From Planctomycetota bacterium (GTDB lineage: Bacteria > Planctomycetota > SZUA-567 > H5-PLA8), in NCBI GenBank assembly GCA_016200135.1, contig JACQFI010000001.1, positions 1 through 64,000 of the forward strand: 64,000 nucleotides of DNA. Reading direction: 5' to 3'. The position numbers and the translations under genes are program-made. This document shows, in pieces, positions 23,318 through 30,713 of the stretch (positions are counted from its first letter, which is position 1; every line of letters begins with the position of its first letter). A model generated the notes under the pieces. That model made no database searches. It was not told the origin of the DNA and worked only from the letters and a program-made list of their open reading frames with translations.

Positions 23318-23863
23318 GTGCAGGGCATAATTCATTCGTCATTTTCATACATAGGAACGATTTCATTGAATGACAGCCACTCAGCGGTTAAGACTGCATA
23401 TGAGTCAGAGTCTGAACTCGTAGATACATTTCTCTGCATTCTAAGTGATAGGCAAGAAGAATTTAACCTAACTGGATTAGCAACTGAATTCGAATATCAG
23501 CGAGGAAGGACCGACATTGTTTGTGTTACTCATGACGGTGACGTCGTAGCTTTTGAAGCTAAACTTTTTCGCTGGAAAGATGCATTAAATCAAGCCTACC
23601 GGAACACATGTTTCGCACATCTTTCATATGTTGTTTTACCTTATAAAGCTGCTATGCTTGCCTCTAACTATGAGAGGGAATTTTCACGGCGCAAGATAGG
23701 ACTCTACACGATTGCCGAAGGACAACTAGTCCAAGTCATAGAATGCAAAAGGAATGTGCCGATATCAGCATGGCTGTCAGATCAAGCCAGAGAACAAAGT
23801 CTACAGGGTTTTGGAAATGGGCGACGACGAGCAGTTAGACAAGGTTGCGGAACAAGCTTGTAG
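23318..23863 (+). CDS. Putative PD-(D/E)XK nuclease-like protein of the AT-rich islet
   Basis: In this 181-residue protein a restriction-endonuclease-like core is visible: helix SESELVDTFLCILSD (31-45), ATEFEYQRGRTDIV with Glu57 and Asp66, and VVAFEAKLFRW with Glu80-x-Lys82, matching the E...D...ExK arrangement of PD-(D/E)XK enzymes. Similar small domains (MmcB/sce7726-like) act on DNA in repair or defence. The GTG start follows GAGGAG. Base and codon usage is far more AT-rich than in the flanking genes. The last ~46 bases overlap the kinase gene in another frame, and the last ~20 residues (GNGRRRAVRQGCGTS) look unstructured. Nuclease activity is inferred, not shown. Confidence 0.65.
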   Translation: MQGIIHSSFSYIGTISLNDSHSAVKTAYESESELVDTFLCILSDRQEEFNLTGLATEFEYQRGRTDIVCVTHDGDVVAFEAKLFRWKDALNQAYRNTCFAHLSYVVLPYKAAMLASNYEREFSRRKIGLYTIAEGQLVQVIECKRNVPISAWLSDQAREQSLQGFGNGRRRAVRQGCGTSL

Positions 23864-24689
23864 AAAGCGCGGTTTTCGGTTGGAAGGATTTGTCGGTGGT
23901 GGTGCTTTTAAAAGAACATATCGCGTTACAGAGAAATCAACAGACTCCGCATTTGCCCTTAAAATCCTAAAATCAGGAATGTCTTTGGAAAGAACTTCAC
24001 GTGAAGTTTCTGCTATGAAAAAATGCTGCCATCCAAACATCGCACGGTTGTTGTCGGTTGACACAAATACTCTGAATGGAATCGATTATCTTGTAATACT
24101 GGAGGAATTTTATCAAGAGGGAACATTGGGAAATCGGATTCTAAATGGACCGGTCTTTACTCGGAAAGAAGTGCTAGGCATAGGGGTAATGTTGATCGAT
24201 GCAATAAAACATATTTCCGGCCATTCATTGGTTCACCGTGACATTAAGCCGGATAATATCCTCTTGAAGACTGACAAGACATCGCCGGTAATTAGCGACT
24301 TCGGATTAGTCAGAGATCTGACGGAAACATCAATCACTCAAAGTTGGCTAATTCGTGGCCCTGGAACGCCATACTATGCTTCTCCTGAGCAATTGAACAA
24401 TGAAAAGTCCCTGATCGATTGGCGCACGGACCAGTTCGCACTGGGAGTTGTTCTAACGGAGGCATTGTTTCGGATTCATCCATTCTCAAGTTCAACTACT
24501 GATACTCCAATGCAAATTGTTGAGCGTGTCGCAACTAGGGGAGAACAAGGGAGCTTGTTCCTTCAAGAGACAATAGATCGAAATTTGCCTGTCCTTGCAA
24601 AAATGACACGTCCATGGCCGATACAAAGATACCGAACTCCGTCGGCATTGCTCGAAGCATGGAATGGATATTCCAAGGAGGATACGTGA
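23817..24689 (+). CDS. Hanks-type serine/threonine protein kinase
   Basis: The 290-residue protein is a complete, soluble kinase domain: glycine loop FVGGGAFKRTYRV (25-37), catalytic Lys49 in FALKIL, catalytic loop HRDIKPDN (140-147), DFG (161-163) and GTPYYASPEQ (APE equivalent). All catalytic residues are intact. Unlike common bacterial PASTA kinases it has no membrane helix or sensor domain, which suits a stand-alone signalling module. The ATG at 23817 has only a weak site (GGAA); the gene overlaps the nuclease-like gene by 47 bp and the next gene by 1 bp (TGATG), so the three are co-translated. AT-rich composition marks recent acquisition. Confidence 0.88.
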   Translation: MGDDEQLDKVAEQACRKRGFRLEGFVGGGAFKRTYRVTEKSTDSAFALKILKSGMSLERTSREVSAMKKCCHPNIARLLSVDTNTLNGIDYLVILEEFYQEGTLGNRILNGPVFTRKEVLGIGVMLIDAIKHISGHSLVHRDIKPDNILLKTDKTSPVISDFGLVRDLTETSITQSWLIRGPGTPYYASPEQLNNEKSLIDWRTDQFALGVVLTEALFRIHPFSSSTTDTPMQIVERVATRGEQGSLFLQETIDRNLPVLAKMTRPWPIQRYRTPSALLEAWNGYSKEDT

Positions 24690-25843
24690 TGAGCGTTTAT
24701 CATCAAATGGGACATGATTCACAGAACCTCTTGGAAGAAGTCGGTCTCAATGATTTTCGAGGCGCGGTTTTAAGCCCAGTCAATTATGGGAGGTCCAAAA
24801 TTCTACAACAATTGGACATTTGTAAGAAAATCAGAGCTGATTTCGAAACAGTTTTTGATCCACAATTGTATGTACCGAATTCCCAGCGAGGCCAACTTTC
24901 AACATGGGCCTACTTCCCAAAAGACGTAGATACGGCTGATATGTCATCGAAGAAATGGTGGGAAGGTGTCCTTAGTGAACTGACAAAGACCTGTCAAGAC
25001 ATTAAGCCATCTTCTGTTTGTTCCCCTGCAATTCTTCCTAAGTTGTTCTCAAATGAGTATTACGACTTGTTAGTTGAGATAGCTCGAGTTCTGAAAGGAA
25101 AGCTTGCTTCGTCAAAAATACAGACAATTCAAACCGCTATTGTGGGATTGAAGGACGTTTCAGCGAAAAACCGAGCCTTGGAGATCTCGTCGCTCCTATC
25201 AAAGTCTGATTGCGAACGTCTTTTTGTTATTTTCGCTGGCGAAAAGGAGCCTAGAAGAGAGTTTGATGATCCAGAAGAGCTCAAAGGCGCACTAAGATTG
25301 ATCAACGAATTAGAAAGTTCAGGAATGAGGGTTATTGTGGGCTATTGTTCCTCAGATATTTTGTTGTGGAAATCGGCGGGTGCAACAGATTGCGCTGCGG
25401 GAAAATTTTTCAACTTGCGTAGATTTACCCCTTCACGATTCGAAGATCCTACCGAGGCTGGTGGTGGACAATTGCCATATTGGTTTGAGGAATCCCTTGT
25501 TGCATACCTTCGCGAATCGGACCTTGGACGCATTGAAAAGGAAGGTTTAATCAGCGATGCAAGTCGAAGAAACCAATTTTGTAATGAAATAATCAAGAAA
25601 ATTAAAGAAGAACCAGGTAAAGCCTGGGTCGCACTTAGTTGGCGGCAGTTCTTATATTGGTTCGCCGACGTAGAAAATCGCATCGGCAAGGCGAAGCTTG
25701 ATGTTGGAGTGTTGCTTAAGACGGCAGAAAAGAATTGGCTTTTGTTAGAAGACAAAGACATCTTGATGGAAGAGCCGAGAAATGATGGGCACTGGATTCG
25801 CCAATGGCGTCGCGCATTAAATGAGTATAAGAAGTCCATTTAG
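24689..25843 (+). CDS. Unknown 384-residue protein, third gene of the AT-rich islet
   Basis: I do not recognise this family. The start overlaps the kinase stop (TGATG). There is no signal peptide or membrane helix. Alternating strand-like and helix-like segments (GAVLSPVNYG, ETVFDPQLYV, SSVCSPAIL, IQTAIVGLKD, LFVIFAG, MRVIVGYCSSD, then GATDCAAGKFFNLRRF) suggest an alpha/beta barrel such as a TIM barrel, followed by a helical C-terminal region (KAWVALSWRQFLYWFADVEN). Possible substrate-site residues are the Asp and Cys in this barrel. It could be the effector or the kinase substrate of the module. Fold and role are my inference from pattern only. Confidence 0.7.
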   Translation: MSVYHQMGHDSQNLLEEVGLNDFRGAVLSPVNYGRSKILQQLDICKKIRADFETVFDPQLYVPNSQRGQLSTWAYFPKDVDTADMSSKKWWEGVLSELTKTCQDIKPSSVCSPAILPKLFSNEYYDLLVEIARVLKGKLASSKIQTIQTAIVGLKDVSAKNRALEISSLLSKSDCERLFVIFAGEKEPRREFDDPEELKGALRLINELESSGMRVIVGYCSSDILLWKSAGATDCAAGKFFNLRRFTPSRFEDPTEAGGGQLPYWFEESLVAYLRESDLGRIEKEGLISDASRRNQFCNEIIKKIKEEPGKAWVALSWRQFLYWFADVENRIGKAKLDVGVLLKTAEKNWLLLEDKDILMEEPRNDGHWIRQWRRALNEYKKSI

Positions 25844-25942
25844 GCGTCAGTATCTGTCATCGTATTCCCGAGTGCAAAAATCAGTGGCCAGAAGGCGTTG
25901 ATGCGCGAGAATTCAATAGATGCAATCAATTCGAAAATAGAT

Positions 25943-26830
25943 TCACTTCTTCTTATACAGCAGCCCGCCAAAGAACATCCAGTCCGGCTTGATCGGCGTC
26001 GCGTCGTCGTCGAAGGGGAAGGCGATGCGGCGGACGCTCTTGCCGCCGCCGTCCAGCGTCAGGGTGAAGCCTTCGAGCTTCCACGTGCCGGTGGTCGCGC
26101 CCGTCGCGCCGCCTTCGAGCTTCGACTGGCCGGTCTCGCCGCTTACGAACGAGACGCCCTCCCACGTGAAGGTCCCGTCGGCGCGCAGGTCCAGCTTCTT
26201 CGAGACCATCACCCGGTTTCCGGCGTGGCTGAGCGACTCGCCGCCCTCGAACGAGCCCGCCGCGTCCGCGGCCTTCTCGAACGGCTTTACCGGCGTGAAG
26301 CTGCCCATGTCCCACATGAAGCAGTCGGGGCTGGCCTTGTCGAGCTCCATCGGGCTCTTGCTTTTCTTGCCGTCGGACCAGGTGACCTCCATATCGTTGC
26401 CCGCGCGCTTGAACGTCCCGTGCGGGCCCGCGTGCGCCGCCAGGTCGGCCGCGCCGAAGCCAGCCTCCAGGTTCTGGTAGACCTTGCCGTCCGCCGTGAA
26501 GTACCACGCGGCCTTCTCGAGATTCCCCGACCAGTAGCGCGTCATGAAGTACACGCCCACCGGGTTCCCGTCCGTCAGCTTGGCCGTCGCGGGCTGCGCC
26601 GCGCCGATCCCACCCGCGGGCGCGGCGGGAGATGGAGTTGGAGATGGAGCGCCGGCTCCACCGCTTGAGTTCGTCGCTGGCGGCGTGGCCGCCGGAGCAC
26701 CGCCGGGTCCGGGCGAACTATCTGGCGTACTACCTTCCACGCCCGCTTTCTGCGGCGCTTCCTTCTGCGAGCATCCCGGCAGCAAGAAGAGGGCGAAGCA
26801 GACCGGCAGCATGGACAGGCGTCGGGGCAT
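25943..26830 (-). CDS. Putative lipoprotein of unknown function
   Basis: The 295-residue protein starts with a lipoprotein signal, MPRRLSMLPVCFALFLLPGC, with Cys20 as the lipidation site, followed by a Pro/Ser/Ala/Thr-rich linker to about residue 80. The rest looks beta-rich: GVYFMTRYWSGNLEKAAWYF, DGKVYQNLE, GTWKLEGFTLTLDGGGKS and a C-terminal PDWMFFGGLLYKK, resembling lipocalin-like or DUF4488-type domains in which a treatment value is compared with a template. It would be anchored in the outer or inner membrane facing the periplasm. The start could also be the Met at residue 7. It is convergent with the AT-rich islet and divergent from the zinc-ribbon gene. Confidence 0.65.
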   Translation of the reverse strand: MPRRLSMLPVCFALFLLPGCSQKEAPQKAGVEGSTPDSSPGPGGAPAATPPATNSSGGAGAPSPTPSPAAPAGGIGAAQPATAKLTDGNPVGVYFMTRYWSGNLEKAAWYFTADGKVYQNLEAGFGAADLAAHAGPHGTFKRAGNDMEVTWSDGKKSKSPMELDKASPDCFMWDMGSFTPVKPFEKAADAAGSFEGGESLSHAGNRVMVSKKLDLRADGTFTWEGVSFVSGETGQSKLEGGATGATTGTWKLEGFTLTLDGGGKSVRRIAFPFDDDATPIKPDWMFFGGLLYKKK

Positions 26831-26963
26831 AAAGGCGTTTCTCACGGCGATCGCTCCAGTTGTTTCAGGCCATGTTAGACGCCGCAGGGGAAGGGTCAAT
26901 GAATGGCCGGGCGCAATGACTGCTGTGGCTGGCAGCCGGGGCACCGCGCTTTTTGTAATCGAA

Positions 26964-26988
26964 AATCGGAAATCCAAAATCGAAAATG
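26964..26988 (+). repeat. 25-bp dispersed repeat, copy 2
   Basis: This is identical over 25 bases to 2303-2327 (starts AATCGGAAATCCAAAATCGA), and is preceded by a partial extra copy, AATCGAAAATCGG. It lies in the intergenic region between the divergent lipoprotein and zinc-ribbon genes. Confidence 0.7.
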
Positions 26989-27022
26989 GCCTTACATGCC
27001 CGTTAGCGCTACACTGTTCCGC

Positions 27023-28810
27023 ATGCAGATTGTCTATTGCGAGAAGTGCGGCAAGCGCATCACCGACGCCACGCAGGCCCACCAGGACGGCGAGCACTGG
27101 ATCTGCCTCAGTTGCCGCCCGGCCACGGCGTCCGCCGATCCGGTGAGCGACGACCCGGAACGCGGGCGTTCGACGGTAATGGCCGAGCGCGGAGTGGGCG
27201 CGGCGTCTTCCGGCGGGCAGACGAAGCGCCGCGCGCCCATGGCGCAAGGGTCCCGCGGACGCGCGGACGAAGCCCCCGCGCCGAGCGGCAAGAACAACCA
27301 GATCATCTGGGTCGCGGTGGGCGGCGGCGCGCTGGTGCTGGTACTCGCGTATGCCCTGCTGGGCGGCGGCGGCAAGAATCCTCCGGCCGAGAACGGCGGC
27401 AAAGAAGTCGCCACGTCGCCCAATTCCGGCGTGGGTTCGTCGGGCGGAATGGGGACCTCCACTTCACTCAAGACCACCCCGGCCACGCCGCAGCAGCCAC
27501 CCACTACGCCATCCACTACGCCGGCCACCACGCCCACGCACACTCCAGGTCCAGGTCCCGCGCCTGTCGGCACGCCTGCGACGACGCCCGCGGTTCCCGA
27601 TCCGGCGCCGGCCGTCACGCGCCCGCCGGCACCCAAGGAGACCGAGGCGCGCGAGAAGTTCGCGCCGCTTAAAGCCGACTTCGAGCGCGCCCGCGCCGCG
27701 GGCGACCTGAAGGCGCTCGCCAAGATCAGCGGCGACCTAGGCTTCGTCACGCGCGACTACGACGGCACTCCCGCGGCCGGCGAAGCGATGGCCCTGATCA
27801 AACAGTTCAACGAGCTCAAGGCCGTCGAGCGGCTTAAAGAGGCCGCGGCGGAGTTCCGCAAGGCCAAGAACGCCGCGCGCAGCTACAACGTCGAAGTCGC
27901 CGAGGCCATCGGCGCGCTGCGCCGGGTCGCCAAGGAGACTGCGGGCACCGCGGCGGCGGCGGACGCCGAGTCCGACATCAAGACGTATCTGGACAGCGAG
28001 GCCGGCCGCGTCTGGAACAAAGCCAAGCCGAACCTCGCCGAGACCGGACCGGCCGGACAGGAAGCGGTGGACGATATCGGCATCCTGATCCGCGATTTTC
28101 CGGGCACCGACGCGGAGAAGGAAGCGAGCAAGGCGCTGGCCGAGCAGGAGAAGAAGGCCGCCGAGGCGAGCGGCTCCAAGGCCTATCTCACGTTCCAGTC
28201 GCAGCTCCGGCACGCCAAAGATCCCAAGACGCTTCGCGAGCTCATCGGGCAGATCCGCAGCTTCATGGACGGCGGCCTGGAGGCCGATGCGAATTGGGGA
28301 GAACTTCTTCCTCGCGGGCTGCGGATGCTCGACCAGGCCCTCACGCCGGCCTCAAAGCAGAGAGTGGCGGCGTGGAAAGATGTCTGGTCCATGCTGCGCG
28401 ATTTTACGCCGATCGAGGGCGCGAAGGGCGACGCGTCCAAGGACGGCGACAAGCCGGCCGCAAAGTTCACGTCCAAGGGCGGCGAAATTCGGATTCTGTA
28501 TGCGCTGAACGCGGCCGAAGACGACACGCTCTTCAAACTGTCCTACAAAGCGTCGGGCTTGAAGAACCTTACGCTGCGATTCGTGAGCTCCACGCATCGC
28601 GAGACGTTCGAGTTCGCGCAGCCCAGCTTCAAGAACGACGCCGTGGAGAACCTCGCGCTGCCGCTGGCGACGGTGAAGAAAGAAAAGAAGAGCCTGCACA
28701 ACGCCTGGATCGCGCTGCTGGAGATTCGCGCCGAGAAGGCCAAGCCCGACGACGCCGCGGCCGCGCTGCTGTTCCTGGGCGTCGAACTGACCGCCGGCCG
28801 CGGGAAATAA
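27023..28810 (+). CDS. Zinc-ribbon single-pass membrane protein with long linker and C-terminal domain
   Basis: The 595-residue protein opens with a zinc ribbon (YCEKCGKRI...WICLSC, Cys6, Cys9, Cys28, Cys31), then a basic segment, one membrane helix (IIWVAVGGGALVLVLAYALL, about 93-112), a Pro/Thr-rich linker rich in TPATTP (about 140-210), and an alpha-helical region (210-440). A beta-rich C-terminal domain follows. The zinc ribbon would be cytoplasmic and the rest periplasmic. Zinc-ribbon/TM/Pro-rich architecture is common in planctomycete proteins of unknown role. The ATG at 27023 begins directly at the ribbon. Confidence 0.65.
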   Translation: MQIVYCEKCGKRITDATQAHQDGEHWICLSCRPATASADPVSDDPERGRSTVMAERGVGAASSGGQTKRRAPMAQGSRGRADEAPAPSGKNNQIIWVAVGGGALVLVLAYALLGGGGKNPPAENGGKEVATSPNSGVGSSGGMGTSTSLKTTPATPQQPPTTPSTTPATTPTHTPGPGPAPVGTPATTPAVPDPAPAVTRPPAPKETEAREKFAPLKADFERARAAGDLKALAKISGDLGFVTRDYDGTPAAGEAMALIKQFNELKAVERLKEAAAEFRKAKNAARSYNVEVAEAIGALRRVAKETAGTAAAADAESDIKTYLDSEAGRVWNKAKPNLAETGPAGQEAVDDIGILIRDFPGTDAEKEASKALAEQEKKAAEASGSKAYLTFQSQLRHAKDPKTLRELIGQIRSFMDGGLEADANWGELLPRGLRMLDQALTPASKQRVAAWKDVWSMLRDFTPIEGAKGDASKDGDKPAAKFTSKGGEIRILYALNAAEDDTLFKLSYKASGLKNLTLRFVSSTHRETFEFAQPSFKNDAVENLALPLATVKKEKKSLHNAWIALLEIRAEKAKPDDAAAALLFLGVELTAGRGK

Positions 28811-29027
28811 CTCGCACCTTCAACGCAGGTCACGTTTTTCTGAAGAATTTACAATCAAAATACTTTTCTTTATCAAAGTGCATTCTTTGCTCTACGCGAA
28901 TTACGGCAGGTATAATTTAATTGAGGTCCGCGTGCATGTGATGGTTGCCGACGCGGAAGGTAAGGGAAGTACTTCTATGCGCTGAGTACGAGCAGGGCGG
29001 GAGGGTCTCGTTCGGAGGTGCTCAATT

Positions 29028-30695
29028 ATGCATCGCTTCATGCGCAGGAATTTATTTATCGTATGCAGTGCGTTATTTCTGTTGGGGTGTTGGGGGCATC
29101 CAAGCCTGGACGTTTACGGCGCGGAGGCCGTGGAAAAACCCGCGGTCAGGACCGCGCCGGCCGGCGCGCCCACCAAGGATGAGAAGCCCGCGCCGAGCGC
29201 GCCGCTCGAAAAGCCCACCGGACCCAAGTCCCTGCTGGCCTATTTCATCCAGTGCACCGCCGCGTATCGAAAAGGCACGGACAAGGAAGCCAACGAGGCC
29301 CGCCTTGCCGAATGCATGGACCTCGCCAGCGCCGGGCTGGACCCTTCGGCCGCGGGCGTTCGCGCGGAGCACGTGCTGGATGTCCTGGAGCGCTTCTGGG
29401 AGATCAAGCCCGAGGAGATTCCGGCCGACGCGCCGGGCTTCGATTATTCGCGCGCGTTTTCGCGGGAGAAGGCGACGTTCCGTCTAACCATGATCAAGAA
29501 TCGCCAAGGTCAGTGGCGGGTCGAGGCCGGCACGATCCTGAGCGCGGAGCGGCTCTGGCCGGACGTCCGCGAGTGGGAGCCGCTCGCCCAGGTCAAGAAG
29601 GAAGAGGCCGTGCCTCCGGAGGCCTCGACGCCGCCGCCCACGATCGGCGAATGGGTCGAAGGCAAAGTGCCGGGGCGCTTGATGGGCGTGACGTTTCTTC
29701 TGAAAGACTGGCAATGGCTGGGCCTGTTCCTGCTCGTCGGCGCGGGCGTCGTCTGCGACCGGCTTCTGGCGTGGCTGTTCGTAAAAGTCTTCTCGCGCTG
29801 GCTGGCCGGGCGCGAGATCGAAGAGCCCGACGACGAGGCGCGGCGCATGGAGCGGCCGTTCGGCCTGGCCGTCATGGCGTTCTTATGGTGGGTGGGGCTG
29901 CCGCTGCTTAATCTTTCCGCAGCGGTGAACGAGTTCATGACCAAGATCTCGGTCTTCCTGCTGGCGTCGGCGGTGGTGTGGATCGTCTATCGGATGGTGG
30001 ATGTCGTCTGCGCGTTCCTCTCCAAGTTGGCCGCGCGCACTTCCTTTAAGATGGACGACCTGCTCGTGCCGCTCGTCCGCAAGACGCTGAAGATCTTCGT
30101 CGTCGCCTTCGGGCTGATCTTCATCGCGGGCAACCTGGGCATCGATGTCCGCACCATGCTGACGGGGATGGGCATCGGCGGCGTGGCGGTTGCGCTCGCG
30201 TCTAAGGACACCGTCGAGAACCTCTTCGGTTCCTTCACGGTGCTGCTCGACCGCCCGTTTCAGATCGGCGACCGCGTGAAGATCAACGACGTGGAAGGGT
30301 GGGTTCAGGAGGTGGGCTTCCGCAGCACCCGCATCCGGACGGCGTCCAACTCGCTCGTCACGGTGCCCAACGCGAAACTGGTCGGCGCCTTCATCGACAA
30401 CTACGGACCGCACACGCGGCGGCCGTTCCATTACGCGCTGGGCCTCAAGGAGAGCGTCACCGCCGACCGCGTCGAGTCGTTCCGCGACAGGCTCCGGACG
30501 TTTTTCGAGAAGATCTCGACCCAGACCCGAGACCGCTGGAACGTGTACGTCAGCGAGATCGGCGGGACGGGCACGAAGATCCAAGTGCAGGGCTACATCC
30601 GCGCGCCGGACAACGAGAACGAACTCTCGGAACGCGAGCGGCTGCTGCTTGAGTTCAAACGCATGGCCCAGGAGACCGGCGTGGAACTGGCCTGA
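29028..30695 (+). CDS. MscS-family mechanosensitive ion channel
   Basis: The channel opens under membrane tension to release solutes. The 555-residue protein has an N-terminal signal-like helix, a periplasmic domain (about 30-215), and four membrane segments (230-252, 278-297, 305-325, 348-368). These are followed by the pore-lining helix MGIGGVAVALASKDTVENLFGS (382-402) and the beta domain FQIGDRVKINDVEGWVQEVGFRSTRIRTASNSLVTVPN that identifies MscS. The C-terminal cytoplasmic vestibule follows. The extra periplasmic domain makes it larger than E. coli MscS (286 aa). Start ATG at 29028; the AT-rich 217-bp upstream region may hold the promoter. Confidence 0.9.
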   Translation: MHRFMRRNLFIVCSALFLLGCWGHPSLDVYGAEAVEKPAVRTAPAGAPTKDEKPAPSAPLEKPTGPKSLLAYFIQCTAAYRKGTDKEANEARLAECMDLASAGLDPSAAGVRAEHVLDVLERFWEIKPEEIPADAPGFDYSRAFSREKATFRLTMIKNRQGQWRVEAGTILSAERLWPDVREWEPLAQVKKEEAVPPEASTPPPTIGEWVEGKVPGRLMGVTFLLKDWQWLGLFLLVGAGVVCDRLLAWLFVKVFSRWLAGREIEEPDDEARRMERPFGLAVMAFLWWVGLPLLNLSAAVNEFMTKISVFLLASAVVWIVYRMVDVVCAFLSKLAARTSFKMDDLLVPLVRKTLKIFVVAFGLIFIAGNLGIDVRTMLTGMGIGGVAVALASKDTVENLFGSFTVLLDRPFQIGDRVKINDVEGWVQEVGFRSTRIRTASNSLVTVPNAKLVGAFIDNYGPHTRRPFHYALGLKESVTADRVESFRDRLRTFFEKISTQTRDRWNVYVSEIGGTGTKIQVQGYIRAPDNENELSERERLLLEFKRMAQETGVELA

Positions 30696-30713
30696 CCGCT
30701 TGAACGCGCAGGC

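Noticed and set aside
23280..25942. Integrase, tRNA attachment site or direct repeats bounding the AT-rich islet
   Set aside because: I looked at both junctions and found no convincing direct repeats, integrase or tRNA end; only composition marks the borders.
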